Positions 1-9,168 of a stretch of DNA of 11,085 nt are shown piece after piece. This DNA is from CAIVAT01 sp964628215 (GTDB taxonomy: Bacteria; Bacteroidota; Bacteroidia; Bacteroidales; FEN-979). The notes under the pieces were generated by a model, which worked only from the letters and a program-made list of their open reading frames with translations, searched no databases and had not been told where the DNA came from. Within the stretch, counting starts at the first letter, position 1. Every line of letters starts with the position of its first letter. The translations under genes were made by a program, and so were the position numbers. Where the stretch lies: the NCBI GenBank assembly GCA_964628215.1, contig CAZVNF010000133.1:1-11085 (forward strand), in the 5' to 3' direction.

Positions 1-1284
1 ATTGGCGCCATTGGTATCACTTATCAGATGCATGGTTTGGTATGCATTGACAAGAATGGAAACGCATTGGGGAACTCTATCATTTGGTGCGACAGTCGTG
101 CCGTGGAAACCGGCAACCAACTTGCCCGGAAATTGGGAAAGGAATATTGCCACGAACACCTTCTCAACTTCCCGGGAAACTTTACTGCTTCCAAACTCCA
201 ATGGGTAATGGACCATGAACCTGAACTGTTTGAAAAAATCCACCATGTCATGTTGCCCGGTGACTATATTGGATATCGGCTCACAGGAGAAATAAACACT
301 ACCGTTGGTGGGTTATCAGAAGGCATTTTCTGGGATTTTCGGGAAGACCGGGTATCAGAAAAGTTGCTCCGGGTATCCGGAATATCAGAGGAACTTCTCC
401 CCAATATTGTTCCAACTTTTGGAGAGCAGGGAAGGTTAATGCCAGCCATTGCTTCTGAACTTGGCCTGACTTCAGGCATTCCGGTTTCCTATCGCGCTGG
501 CGATCAGTCAAATAACGCCTTTTCGCTTAATGTTCTTAATCCGGGGGAGGTAGCTGCAACAGCCGGCACATCGGGAGTGGTATATGGAGTTACAGACAGG
601 TTGATCTCCGATCCTTTATCCCGGATCAATACATTTGCCCATGTAAATCATACCCAAAAGACACCCCGGTATGGAGTGCTTTTATGCATCAACGGAACTG
701 GAATTCTGAATTCCTGGCTCCGTAAGAATGTAGCAAATGGTGCGGATTATTCACGTATGAATGAAGATGCCGCGAAAACTCCGGCCGGTTCGGAAGGGCT
801 GATGATCCTGCCTTTCGGAAATGGAGCTGAACGCATGTTACAGAACCGCGAAACTGGTTGCCAGATCATCGGTTTAAACTTCAACCGTCATGGTCAGGCA
901 CACTTATATCGGGCAGGGCTGGAGGGCCTTGCTTTTGCATTTCGGTACGGAATAGAGGTGATGAAAGATGCAGGGCTAAATCCTGTTGCAATCCGGGCTG
1001 GAAATGCCAATATGTTTCTGAGTCCATTGTTTCGTCAAACCCTGGCGGATGTTTGTAATGTTACAATTGATATTTATAGTACCAACGGTTCGATAGGTGC
1101 AGCTCTGGGGGCGGCTGTGGGCACTGGCTTTTATTCGGGGATAGGAGAAGCATCCACCAAAATTAAAAAAGTCATGGTCATCGAAGCATCAAGTCAACGC
1201 GAATTAATGGAGGAATACTATTGGAGATGGAAAAACCATTTGATCAGCATGCTGGCTGAAATGGAAATTACAATAAAAAATTGA
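1..1284 (+). CDS. xylB: Xylulokinase, 5'-truncated by window edge
   Basis: ATP-dependent phosphorylation of D-xylulose to D-xylulose 5-phosphate in the cytoplasm, the last committed step of xylose entry into the pentose phosphate pathway. The frame is open from base 1 and begins IGAIGITYQMHGLV, which matches the N-terminal FGGY-kinase segment usually near residue 70-80. About 70 residues and the true start therefore lie outside the window, and the in-frame ATG at 28 is internal. Visible FGGY features include the AGDQ segment, whose Asp (codon at 502-504) corresponds to the catalytic base, and then TAGTSGVVYG, typical of the phosphate-binding region. Further on come LYRAGLEGLAFAFRYG and a Gly/Ala-rich GAALGAAVG near the C-terminus. 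The stop is 4 nt before xylA, consistent with cotranscription. Family assignment is strong, and xylulose specificity is supported by the xylA and xylE neighbours. Confidence 0.95.
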   Translation: MGAIGITYQMHGLVCIDKNGNALGNSIIWCDSRAVETGNQLARKLGKEYCHEHLLNFPGNFTASKLQWVMDHEPELFEKIHHVMLPGDYIGYRLTGEINTTVGGLSEGIFWDFREDRVSEKLLRVSGISEELLPNIVPTFGEQGRLMPAIASELGLTSGIPVSYRAGDQSNNAFSLNVLNPGEVAATAGTSGVVYGVTDRLISDPLSRINTFAHVNHTQKTPRYGVLLCINGTGILNSWLRKNVANGADYSRMNEDAAKTPAGSEGLMILPFGNGAERMLQNRETGCQIIGLNFNRHGQAHLYRAGLEGLAFAFRYGIEVMKDAGLNPVAIRAGNANMFLSPLFRQTLADVCNVTIDIYSTNGSIGAALGAAVGTGFYSGIGEASTKIKKVMVIEASSQRELMEEYYWRWKNHLISMLAEMEITIKN

Positions 1285-1288
1285 CAAG

Positions 1289-2614
1289 ATGAATGTTTTA
1301 ATTGGCGATAAGCAATTTTTTCCTGGCATCGGAAAAATAAAATTTGAAGGTAATGAGACAAAAAATCCATTGGCCTTCCAATACTATGATGAAGATCTCG
1401 AAGTGGCAGGAAAGAAGCTAAAAGACCATCTCCGGTTTTCGATGGCCTATTGGCATACGATGTGCGGAACAGGATCAGATCCCTTCGGCGCCGGGACCAG
1501 GATTTTTCCCTGGGAGGCTTCACCTGACCTGATGCAGCGCAACCACGACCGGATGGATGCTGCATTTGAACTTATGACCAAACTGGGCATCCACTTTTGG
1601 TGTTTTCACGATACCGATATTACCGGAGATGGATCGGTTAAGGAGATTGAAGAACGACTCCAAAAAATGGTCGGTTATGCTGCTGGTAAACAAAAAGAAT
1701 CAGGAATACAATTGTTGTGGGGCACGGCCAATGTTTTCACCAATCCGAGGTACATGAACGGGGCATCCACCAATCCCGATTTTCTCGTCTTGGCCCATGC
1801 CGGATGCCAGGTGAAAAACGCACTTGATGCGACCATGACGCTGGGCGGCGAAAACTATGTATTCTGGGGAGGGAGGGAAGGGTATCTTACCCTTTTAAAT
1901 ACCGATACAAAGCGGGAAAAAGAGCATCTTGCAAAGTTTCTGACCATGGCCCGGGATTACGCGCGCAAACAAGGGTTTATGGGAACTTTTCTCATTGAAC
2001 CCAAACCAATGGAACCAACCAAACACCAATACGACTTCGATGCCGAAACCGTTATCGGATTTTTGCGTTATTATGGGCTGGATAAGGATTTTAAACTCAA
2101 CATTGAAGTAAACCATGCAACGCTGGCAGGCCATACCTTTCAGCATGAACTGCAGATGGCTGTTAACGCCGGGTTGCTGGGTAGTATTGATGCCAACCGC
2201 GGGGATTACCAGAATGGATGGGATACCGACCAGTTCCCGGTCAACCTCTATGAAACTACTGAAGCCATGTTGGTCATCCTTGAGGCGGGAGGGTTCACAA
2301 CGGGCGGGATCAATTTCGATGCCAAGCTCCGGCGCAATTCCACCGATCCTCAGGATATATTTATTGCCCACATTGCCGCAATGGACACTTATGCACGCGC
2401 ACTGATGATTGCAGAGCGGATTCTTCGGGAATCAGATTACTGCTCACTCCGGAAACAGCGATACGCCTCTTTTGATCAGGGAAATGGGAAAGCGTTTGAA
2501 GATGGAGGACTTTCTCTGGAGGATTTGAAAAGGATTGCTTTCATGGAAGGTGAACCGCTAATGAGAAGCGGCAGGCAGGAACTATTGGAACAAATGCTGT
2601 CGCGCTATATATGA
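1289..2614 (+). CDS. xylA: Xylose isomerase
   Basis: Reversible isomerisation of D-xylose to D-xylulose, a metal-dependent cytoplasmic TIM-barrel enzyme. At 441 residues it has the length of the longer class II isomerases common in Bacteroidetes and anaerobic fungi, and the start MNVLIGDKQFFPGIGKIKFEG is near the family consensus. Catalytic and metal-binding motifs are intact: FHDTD (His107, Asp110), LIEPKPMEPTKHQYD (Glu237), NIEVNHATLAGHTFQHE (Glu273, His276), DANRGDYQNGWDTDQFP and GGINFDAKLRRNSTD. The ATG lies 4 nt after the xylB stop, and the stop codon overlaps the next start as ATGA, suggesting translational coupling to the transporter. There is no Shine-Dalgarno sequence, which is usual in this phylum. 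I see no missing residue or frameshift. Confidence 0.98.
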   Translation: MNVLIGDKQFFPGIGKIKFEGNETKNPLAFQYYDEDLEVAGKKLKDHLRFSMAYWHTMCGTGSDPFGAGTRIFPWEASPDLMQRNHDRMDAAFELMTKLGIHFWCFHDTDITGDGSVKEIEERLQKMVGYAAGKQKESGIQLLWGTANVFTNPRYMNGASTNPDFLVLAHAGCQVKNALDATMTLGGENYVFWGGREGYLTLLNTDTKREKEHLAKFLTMARDYARKQGFMGTFLIEPKPMEPTKHQYDFDAETVIGFLRYYGLDKDFKLNIEVNHATLAGHTFQHELQMAVNAGLLGSIDANRGDYQNGWDTDQFPVNLYETTEAMLVILEAGGFTTGGINFDAKLRRNSTDPQDIFIAHIAAMDTYARALMIAERILRESDYCSLRKQRYASFDQGNGKAFEDGGLSLEDLKRIAFMEGEPLMRSGRQELLEQMLSRYI

Positions 2615-4062
2615 ACGGGATGGAAAATTCACAAGTGAATTTGAAGTATGTTTGGTACTTGACACTTGTAGCCACCCTTGGTGGACTGCTTTTCGGATAT
2701 GATACGGCTGTTATCTCAGGAACGGTCAATTCTTTGAAAATTAATTTTATCGACCCAAGGAATCTTTCCGAGACAACGGCCAACTCGCTCCTGGGTTTTA
2801 TCGTTTCCAGTGCGTTGATCGGTTGCATCATCGGAGGACTCATCGGGGGATGGATGGCGCTACGGTTAGGGAGAAGGAATAGTATGATCTGTGCTGCCAT
2901 CCTACTCATATTATCTGCAATCGGTTCTGCTTTCCCGGAGTTGTTCATCGAATCATCCGGTGAGCATGTTGCCGGGTTCCTGATACCATTCATCATCTAC
3001 AGGGTGATCGGCGGTGTTGGCGTAGGTCTGGCTTCAATGCTTTCACCCATGTACATTGCTGAGATCGCACCAGCTTCAAAACGGGGCAATTTGGTTTCGT
3101 GGAACCAGTTCGCCATCATCTTCGGGATGCTGGTGGTCTATTTTGTAAACTATTCTATCGCAAGAATGGGTAATGAAGCGTGGCTCCACCAATCTGGCTG
3201 GAGATGGATGTTCTTTTCTGAAACCATTCCGGGTGTAGTCTTTCTGGTACTCCTGTTTTTTATACCAGAGAGCCCACGATGGCTGGTGATCAGAAAGCGG
3301 GAAGGTCCGGCCCTGGAAATTCTTGCAAGAATCAACGGAAAAGCACAGGCTCGGCAAATGATTGAAGAAATCAGGGAGACCATTTCCAACAGCGGAAATT
3401 CCAGGCTTTTCTCTTATGGGTTTTTAATTGTGGGAGTTGGCGTTTTGCTTTCAATATTTCAACAATTTGTGGGTATCAATGTAGTACTTTATTATGCCCC
3501 TGAAATTTTCCGGAACATGGGTACCAGCAAAGACATCTCCTTACTCCAGACCATTATTGTCGGAATTATTAACCTTATATTTACCGTCATTGCTATTTTT
3601 ACAGTTGATCGCTATGGCCGCAAACCACTTCAGATTGCGGGAGCCCTGGGAATGGCATTCAGCATGATTACACTTGGATTTACATTCTATTTTCAAAGAA
3701 TTGGGTTGGCAGCCCTTGTTTTCATGCTTTTTTACGTAGCCTCATTTGCCATCAGTTGGGGACCGGTAACGTGGGTATTGCTATCAGAAATATTTCCCAA
3801 CCGTATTCGTGGACGTGCCATGGCTATTGCTGTTGCGGCACAGTGGTTTTCCAACTATCTTGTTTCGTGGACATTTCCAATGATGGATAAAAGCTCATAC
3901 CTCAACAATCTTTACCACCATGGATTTGCCTATTGGATTTACGGTTTGATGGGGATATTGGCTGCCTTATTTATGTGGAAAATGGTTCCTGAAACCAAGG
4001 GTAAAACTCTCGAGCAGATGGAAACCTTGTTTGAAAAGAATTTTAAACCTAAAAACCAATGA
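2611..4062 (+). CDS. xylE: D-xylose:H+ symporter (MFS sugar porter)
   Basis: Proton-coupled uptake of D-xylose across the inner membrane. The protein has 483 residues and a pattern of about 12 hydrophobic segments. Sugar-porter signatures are all present: GGLLFGYDTAVISG in TM1 (Asp31, the position of the proton-coupling Asp of E. coli XylE), RLGRRN after TM2, PESPRWL at 219-225, DRYGRKP in the second half, and PETKGKTLEQ starting at residue 460. Sugar-contact positions known from E. coli XylE are kept with the same spacing: QQFVGIN (Gln284, Gln285, Asn290), WGPVTW (Trp383) and the VAAQW Gln. The C-terminal third (AIAVAAQW through SWTFPMMDK) is strikingly close to E. coli XylE, so I prefer xylose over glucose or arabinose as substrate. 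The start overlaps the xylA stop by 4 nt. A Met at residue 4 is an alternative start. Confidence 0.93.
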   Translation: MNGMENSQVNLKYVWYLTLVATLGGLLFGYDTAVISGTVNSLKINFIDPRNLSETTANSLLGFIVSSALIGCIIGGLIGGWMALRLGRRNSMICAAILLILSAIGSAFPELFIESSGEHVAGFLIPFIIYRVIGGVGVGLASMLSPMYIAEIAPASKRGNLVSWNQFAIIFGMLVVYFVNYSIARMGNEAWLHQSGWRWMFFSETIPGVVFLVLLFFIPESPRWLVIRKREGPALEILARINGKAQARQMIEEIRETISNSGNSRLFSYGFLIVGVGVLLSIFQQFVGINVVLYYAPEIFRNMGTSKDISLLQTIIVGIINLIFTVIAIFTVDRYGRKPLQIAGALGMAFSMITLGFTFYFQRIGLAALVFMLFYVASFAISWGPVTWVLLSEIFPNRIRGRAMAIAVAAQWFSNYLVSWTFPMMDKSSYLNNLYHHGFAYWIYGLMGILAALFMWKMVPETKGKTLEQMETLFEKNFKPKNQ

Positions 4063-4074
4063 CTCCGTAACCCG

Positions 4075-6084
4075 ATGGTAAAGAAAATAATACTCAGTGT
4101 CCTGCTATCCGGATTTATAGGAATAGGTTTTACCCAACCAGGTATTAAATCCGACCTCCCGGATGTTCAATCTTCCAGGCTGTTCTGCGACGCTCGCCCC
4201 TGGACTCGCTGGTGGTGGTTTGCCTCTGAAATCCAAAAGAATGACATTGCAGATAATCTGATCTGGTTGAAAAACAATGGTTTTGGTGGAGTTGAAGTGG
4301 CCTGGGTCTATCCACTCAACCGCATGAAAAAAGACACATTGAACTATACGCCCCGGCAGGCCTGGCTCAGCCCTGAATGGACAGAAATGGTGGCATATGC
4401 AAAAAAATGTGCCGATAGCCTTGGTTTAGGTTGCGACTTTACTTTTGGTTCCCTTTGGCCATTCGGGGATACCCGGGTTCCGAGGGAAGACGCCACAAGA
4501 TCCATGACCGATACCGCCTGGCGACAAGAAATCACGGCTTCGTGGGATTATCCAAAAAAAGGTTTGGTCATTGACCATCTAAACCGGAATGCGTTTAATA
4601 ATTATGCTGAACGTACCGGGAATGCACTGAAACCAGCCCTTCAAGGTTCTGTGTCGGGTCTTTTCTGCGACTCATGGGAGGTAGAGGCCAAAAACCTGAC
4701 CACCCCGGCATTTTCCGGCAAATTTGAGCAAAAATACGGGTATTCAATTGCAGGGTATAAAGACAGTCTTTATTCTAACCGCGAACCCTTCCGTCAGGTG
4801 CGTTATGACTATATGAAACTGTTGTCGGAATTTGTCATTGAGGAATTTTACAAACCCTATAACCTGAAGTGCCATGAGTTGGGAGCTTATTCACGGGCAC
4901 AATGTTCCGGAGCACCCTGCGATATTATCTCCGCTTATGCTGTTTTGGATGTGCCGGAAAGTGAAGCATTGCTGTATGAACCCTCGTTTGCGAATATCGT
5001 GGCATCTGCCGCCGGATTGTCCGGCAAGCCGGTGGTTACCTCAGAGACCTTTACCTGCCTTTACGGCTGGCCACGGGACCACCATTCTCAGGAGCAGACT
5101 GCCGACCTGAAACTGCTGGCCGATGCCCTGTTTGCCAATGGGGTGAACCAAATTATCTGGCATGGGAAACCCTACAATCCTGCTGGTCTGGACACAGTGA
5201 AGTTTTATGCTTCGGTCCATATCGGACAAAGCGGATCTCTTTCAAAAGAGATTCTGGCGTTCAACAAATACATGGAGAAAATATCAGTGTTCATGAAGCA
5301 GGGCAAATCCTTTTCCAGTGTGGCGGTCTATCTGCCTACCGAGGATTCATGGGTTGCAGGGGAACTGCCGGCCGAAAAACAATTTATCTGGTCGTGGGGT
5401 GAATATGAAATGCGTTATACCTATCTACCGGAAGAATTAAAACCCTGGCGGCCCTTATGGATCAACAGCGAATTTCTGCAAAAATCTGTTTACATGGACG
5501 GTTTTCTGAAAATCGGTGATTTGTCGTTCAACACCTTGTATGTGGATGTTAAATACCTCGATATTTCAACGCTCAAACGCATTACGGAACTCGCAAATCG
5601 GGGGTTGGCAATCTGCCTTATTCAGACACCACAGGAACCTGGGATGAACCTGTCACCGGAAGCATATTCAACTTTATTAAAAAAACTGAAGACATTTCCA
5701 AATGTGAAAACTACCTGGCAGGAGGTGAAAAAAGTTCCACCACTTGTCATGGGTAACATGGAATCCGATTTCTGGTGCAGGGAGACTAAGGATGGGATTT
5801 ATCTCTTCTTTGCAAATCCGAAATCACGGCGTCTTACTTTTCCCCTGGATTACGGAGAGTCATTAAACGAGCAGAATTTTATCAATAAAATAGTGATCAA
5901 TTACCGGGGTAAAAAGATTCACTATACCCTGAAATTTCAACCCTATCAATCATTGTTAATCCATGTGGGAAAGACGGGAGACATCAAACCTGTTGATATT
6001 GAATTTATACCGAAAACACCAATATTCCAACCAAGAATCAAAAAAGGAAAAGAGAGATGGGAAGTGGATATTCAGAAAAAATAG
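4075..6084 (+). CDS. Secreted GH106-related glycoside hydrolase
   Basis: Exported hydrolase related to glycoside hydrolase family 106, whose characterised members are alpha-L-rhamnosidases. Residues 1 to about 20 form a Sec signal (KK, then a hydrophobic stretch, ending GFT before Gln). A TIM-barrel-like region starts with RPWTRWWWFASEI and WLKNNGFGGVEVAWVYP, the hallmark GH106 N-terminus. Candidate catalytic acids are Glu202 in CDSWEVEAKNLT and Glu324 in VVTSETFT. Their spacing of about 120 residues resembles that of GH106 active-site glutamates (family knowledge, from memory). Residues of about 420-570 look like a Rossmann/GATase-like domain, then a short beta domain (IYLFFANPKSRRLTFPL) and a basic tail. 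At 669 residues it is much shorter than typical GH106 enzymes of about 1000, lacking their C-terminal beta-sandwich modules. It lies 12 nt after xylE and overlaps the GH43 gene by 28 nt. Substrate is uncertain: rhamnoside is the family default, but the operon context is pentose. Confidence 0.8.
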   Translation: MVKKIILSVLLSGFIGIGFTQPGIKSDLPDVQSSRLFCDARPWTRWWWFASEIQKNDIADNLIWLKNNGFGGVEVAWVYPLNRMKKDTLNYTPRQAWLSPEWTEMVAYAKKCADSLGLGCDFTFGSLWPFGDTRVPREDATRSMTDTAWRQEITASWDYPKKGLVIDHLNRNAFNNYAERTGNALKPALQGSVSGLFCDSWEVEAKNLTTPAFSGKFEQKYGYSIAGYKDSLYSNREPFRQVRYDYMKLLSEFVIEEFYKPYNLKCHELGAYSRAQCSGAPCDIISAYAVLDVPESEALLYEPSFANIVASAAGLSGKPVVTSETFTCLYGWPRDHHSQEQTADLKLLADALFANGVNQIIWHGKPYNPAGLDTVKFYASVHIGQSGSLSKEILAFNKYMEKISVFMKQGKSFSSVAVYLPTEDSWVAGELPAEKQFIWSWGEYEMRYTYLPEELKPWRPLWINSEFLQKSVYMDGFLKIGDLSFNTLYVDVKYLDISTLKRITELANRGLAICLIQTPQEPGMNLSPEAYSTLLKKLKTFPNVKTTWQEVKKVPPLVMGNMESDFWCRETKDGIYLFFANPKSRRLTFPLDYGESLNEQNFINKIVINYRGKKIHYTLKFQPYQSLLIHVGKTGDIKPVDIEFIPKTPIFQPRIKKGKERWEVDIQKK

Positions 6085-7430
6085 TGTTTCCAATATTATT
6101 GCTGTTATTTTTATCTGCGCCTGGAACAAGCCAGTCCCAGAATCCAATTGTTCCTCCGGGGATTTATATAGCCGATCCATCTGCACATGTATGGCAGGAT
6201 GGCAAGCTGTACATTTATGGCTCATGCGATGAAAGCCCCGATTATTTTTGTTCTCACAGGTATCAAGTGCTGTCGACCCCTGATCTTGAAACTTGGACGC
6301 TTTTTCCCGATGCTTTTGCTTCCAAGGGGGAAGCGGATGCTGTATTATATAGCGATGATTATCTATATGCCCCTGATGTTCAGTATAAAAATGGACTATA
6401 TTATCTCTTTTACTGCCTTGCAAACCGGGATGCAACCGAAGGGATCGCCGTTTCTGAAAAGCCTGAAGGACCTTTCAAAGGTGGAAAGATATTGAAAACA
6501 GGAAAGTTCAATGAAATTGATCCATGTGTTTTTCTTGATGATGACGGGCAGGGGTATTATATCTGGGGACAATTCAGCGCTAAAATAGCCAGGCTTAAAC
6601 CAAATATGATGGAGATTGATTCTACGACCATCCGCGACGAGATTGTCACAGAGAAGGAACACCGATTTCATGAAGGAGGTTACATGGTAAAGCGAAACGG
6701 CATCTATTACTTTATTTATTCAGGGCTGAGTATCAAGGATATGCCCACTTGTATTTCCTATGCCACATCGTCTTCTCCATGGGGCCCTTTTAAATATGGC
6801 GGTGTGATTATCAATAATGACGGATGTGATCCGGGAAACTGGAATAATCATGGATCACTTGTTGAGTTCAAAAAAAAATGGTATGTTTTTTATCATCGTT
6901 CTACCCACAATTCAAAGATGATGAGAAAGGCCTGTGTTGAACCTATTTTTTTTAATTCCGATGGCAGTATCAATGAAGTGGAAATGACATCGCAGGGGGC
7001 AGGTCCGCCAATCAGTGCATTTCAGATTATTGAAGCAGAGCGGGCTTGCATTTTAAATGGTCACCTCAGAGTACATTCATTCTCTGACAATGCAGAGGAA
7101 CTTGCCGGGATTTACAGCAGGGATCGTGCAGTGTATAAATACATTGATTTCGGGAATGGAGCAAATCAATTGACCCTCCGGGTTAAGTCAAATGGCAAGA
7201 CCGGGAAAATCAGGTTGATCCCCGACAAACCATGGTTGTCGTCCATTGCTTCTATCGATATGAAAGCATTTAAAGACAATTCCGGTTGGCAGGAAATAAC
7301 CGTAAAAACCAAAACTATTACAGGTATACATGCCCTTTGGCTGGTGACTCAGGGAGAGGAGGGGGAGCTTTTTTCCGTCGACTGGTTTAAATTTGCCAAT
7401 AGCGATGTCGAACTTGGTGAAATTCCATAG
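6057..7430 (+). CDS. Secreted GH43 hydrolase with C-terminal CBM6-like domain
   Basis: Inverting five-bladed beta-propeller hydrolase of family GH43, whose usual activities are beta-xylosidase and alpha-L-arabinofuranosidase. Residues 1 to about 25 are a signal peptide (VFPILLLLFLSAPG). The three catalytic carboxylates are present: Asp40 in IADPSAHVW (general base), Asp155 in EIDPCVFLDDDG (pKa modulator) and Glu206 in HEGGYMVKRNGIYYF (general acid). Blade motifs such as LYAPDVQYKNGLYYLFY fit. From about residue 322 (QIIEAERA) to the end (LFSVDWFKF) the sequence resembles a CBM6-type beta-sandwich that binds xylan-like chains. The ATG overlaps the end of the preceding gene by 28 nt in another frame, with purine-rich AGGAAAAGAGAG just upstream, so translation may be coupled. 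Being last in the xylose operon favours release of xylose or arabinose outside the cytoplasm. The exact activity cannot be read from sequence. Confidence 0.9.
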   Translation: MGSGYSEKIVFPILLLLFLSAPGTSQSQNPIVPPGIYIADPSAHVWQDGKLYIYGSCDESPDYFCSHRYQVLSTPDLETWTLFPDAFASKGEADAVLYSDDYLYAPDVQYKNGLYYLFYCLANRDATEGIAVSEKPEGPFKGGKILKTGKFNEIDPCVFLDDDGQGYYIWGQFSAKIARLKPNMMEIDSTTIRDEIVTEKEHRFHEGGYMVKRNGIYYFIYSGLSIKDMPTCISYATSSSPWGPFKYGGVIINNDGCDPGNWNNHGSLVEFKKKWYVFYHRSTHNSKMMRKACVEPIFFNSDGSINEVEMTSQGAGPPISAFQIIEAERACILNGHLRVHSFSDNAEELAGIYSRDRAVYKYIDFGNGANQLTLRVKSNGKTGKIRLIPDKPWLSSIASIDMKAFKDNSGWQEITVKTKTITGIHALWLVTQGEEGELFSVDWFKFANSDVELGEIP

Positions 7431-7452
7431 ATCAATCGCTATCACTGATTCT

Positions 7453-7460
7453 TACATTTG
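7453..7460 (+). promoter_or_regulatory. Candidate -7 promoter box for the protease gene
   Basis: TACATTTG is an exact match to the Bacteroidetes -7 consensus TAnnTTTG and lies 19 nt before the ATG at 7480 in an A/T-rich leader. I see no good TTTG -33 box at the expected distance (around 7429-7433), so this is only half a promoter. It is enough to suggest that the protease gene may be transcribed separately from the operon upstream. Confidence 0.35.
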
Positions 7461-7479
7461 TTAAATTTAAAAATCGCAT

Positions 7480-9168
7480 ATGAAAAGGTTAATGTTATTT
7501 TTTATTATCACATGCCTCGCAGCAGAAATCAATGTTTGGGGCGCAAGTAAATATGTTGTTTTCCTCAAGGATAAAAACAACAGTCCGTATACGCTTTCAA
7601 ATCCGCAGGAATTCCTGTCCCAGAGGGCCATAGAGCGACGGAATAAGTTCAATATTCCATTTGATGAAAAGGACTTGCCCGTTACTCCATCTTACATATC
7701 CCAAATAGTCGCTACAGGCGCTGTTGCCCTATATCCACTGAAGTGGATCAACGCGGTAGTGATTTATGCGGCCAATGCCGGTATTCTGAATGCAGTTGCG
7801 ACGCTGCCATTTGTTGATCATATTAGTCCGGGGAACAAGGCGCCTCACCAGTCAGGCAAAGACAGGTCGGCTATAAATCAGATCGGAGGAATCCCACCTT
7901 ATTCAACAGGGCCTCCCACAATCCCTTCCAACAATAGAAGCACAGGCAGCCTGGATTATGGAACAGCCTGGAATCAGGTTTCCATGATCGGCCTCCACAA
8001 TCTTCATGATATGGGATACACTGGGCAGGATAGGATGATTGCGGTTCTCGATGCCGGTTTCTGGGATGTGGATCAGGGTGTGGCTTTTTCATATCTATGG
8101 CAAAACAACCTGATCGCCGGAACCCGTGATTTTGCTACTCCGGGGGGTAATGTATTTATGAATCATACACATGGAGAAAGTGTACTGTCGATTATGGGGG
8201 CAAATTTGCCAGGACAGATCATTGGAACAGCACCTGATGCAACGTATTGGCTGATAAGAACTGAGGATGCCTGGGGGGGAGAAAGTCTCTTGGAAGAGTA
8301 TAACTGGGCAGCGGGAGCAGAACTTGCCGACAGTGTTGGTGCTGACATCATCTCCTCCTCCCTCGTTTATACAACCTTTGACGATCCGGCATATAATCAC
8401 ACTTATTCCGATCTAAATGGGAACACAACACCGATAACCATTGCATCCGATAGGGCTGCCAGTCGCGGAATGCTGGTAATCAACGCTGAAGGCAATGACG
8501 GAGAAAAACCCTGGTATTATATGGGCGCCCCGGCGGATGGGGATAGTGTTTTTTCTATAGGAGCAGTAGATGAGAAAGGAATTTACCAGGCGTTCTCCGG
8601 CAAAGGACCGACAGCTGATGGACAGATCAAGCCAGACGTGCTTGCCCAGGGGTATAACACAGCCATGATTTATGGAAATGGAGTTCTCACAGTAGGGACG
8701 GGAACTTCTTTTGCCACGCCTGTTATTTCCGGCGCTCTGGCTTGTCTGTGGCAATCGGTACCAGCAGTTTCAGCCGAGGATATCCGCAATGTCGTGCGAA
8801 ATACAGCATCAAATTCGGCATCTCCTGATAACTTTTCAGGTTGGGGGATCCCCAATATCATGGCAGCCCGGGCAGGTTTGATCTCGTTGTCATCTGGCTC
8901 GTCGAAAGCATTGATTGCTCCGGTTTTCAGTCTCGTTCAAAATCCATTTGAAAATTTGCCGGTTCTAAAGATCCAAGGTGAAATTAATTCTCCTGTGGAA
9001 TTAGAAATATTTTCTGCCAATGGAAAATTGTTGCATTTATCCCGCATTGCAACAAATCCTCCAAAGTACACGGAACTAGAGGCTTTCAATGATCTCCCAA
9101 CAGGATTGTACTTGATCCGGTTGCATGATGATATACATTATGAAACCTTGCAGGCCATCAAACTATAA
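7480..9168 (+). CDS. Exported subtilisin-family (S8) protease with T9SS-type C-terminus
   Basis: Secreted serine endopeptidase. Residues 1 to about 22 are a Sec signal (MLFFIITCLAA, then GAS). Residues of about 24-115 form the prodomain typical of Bacteroidetes subtilases, with PQEFLSQRAIERRNKF, DLPVTPSYI and PLKWINAV. The catalytic domain follows with Asp191 (AVLDAGFWD), His231 (HTHGESV), oxyanion Asn339 (AEGNDG) and nucleophile Ser410 (GTGTSFATPVISG), all intact. The last 80 or so residues (FSLVQNPFENLPVLKI, VELEIFSANGKLLHL, LPTGLYLIRL, LQAIKL) match the pattern of a type A sorting domain, implying outer-membrane export by the type IX system and possible surface anchoring. It starts 49 nt after the GH43 stop. 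No functional link to xylose use is evident and the substrate is unknown. Confidence 0.92.
   Translation: MKRLMLFFIITCLAAEINVWGASKYVVFLKDKNNSPYTLSNPQEFLSQRAIERRNKFNIPFDEKDLPVTPSYISQIVATGAVALYPLKWINAVVIYAANAGILNAVATLPFVDHISPGNKAPHQSGKDRSAINQIGGIPPYSTGPPTIPSNNRSTGSLDYGTAWNQVSMIGLHNLHDMGYTGQDRMIAVLDAGFWDVDQGVAFSYLWQNNLIAGTRDFATPGGNVFMNHTHGESVLSIMGANLPGQIIGTAPDATYWLIRTEDAWGGESLLEEYNWAAGAELADSVGADIISSSLVYTTFDDPAYNHTYSDLNGNTTPITIASDRAASRGMLVINAEGNDGEKPWYYMGAPADGDSVFSIGAVDEKGIYQAFSGKGPTADGQIKPDVLAQGYNTAMIYGNGVLTVGTGTSFATPVISGALACLWQSVPAVSAEDIRNVVRNTASNSASPDNFSGWGIPNIMAARAGLISLSSGSSKALIAPVFSLVQNPFENLPVLKIQGEINSPVELEIFSANGKLLHLSRIATNPPKYTELEAFNDLPTGLYLIRLHDDIHYETLQAIKL

Noticed and set aside
28..1284. 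Xylulokinase starting at the ATG at 28 as a shortened enzyme.
   Set aside because: The frame is open to base 1 and the residues before the ATG match conserved xylulokinase sequence, so the truncation is only the window edge.
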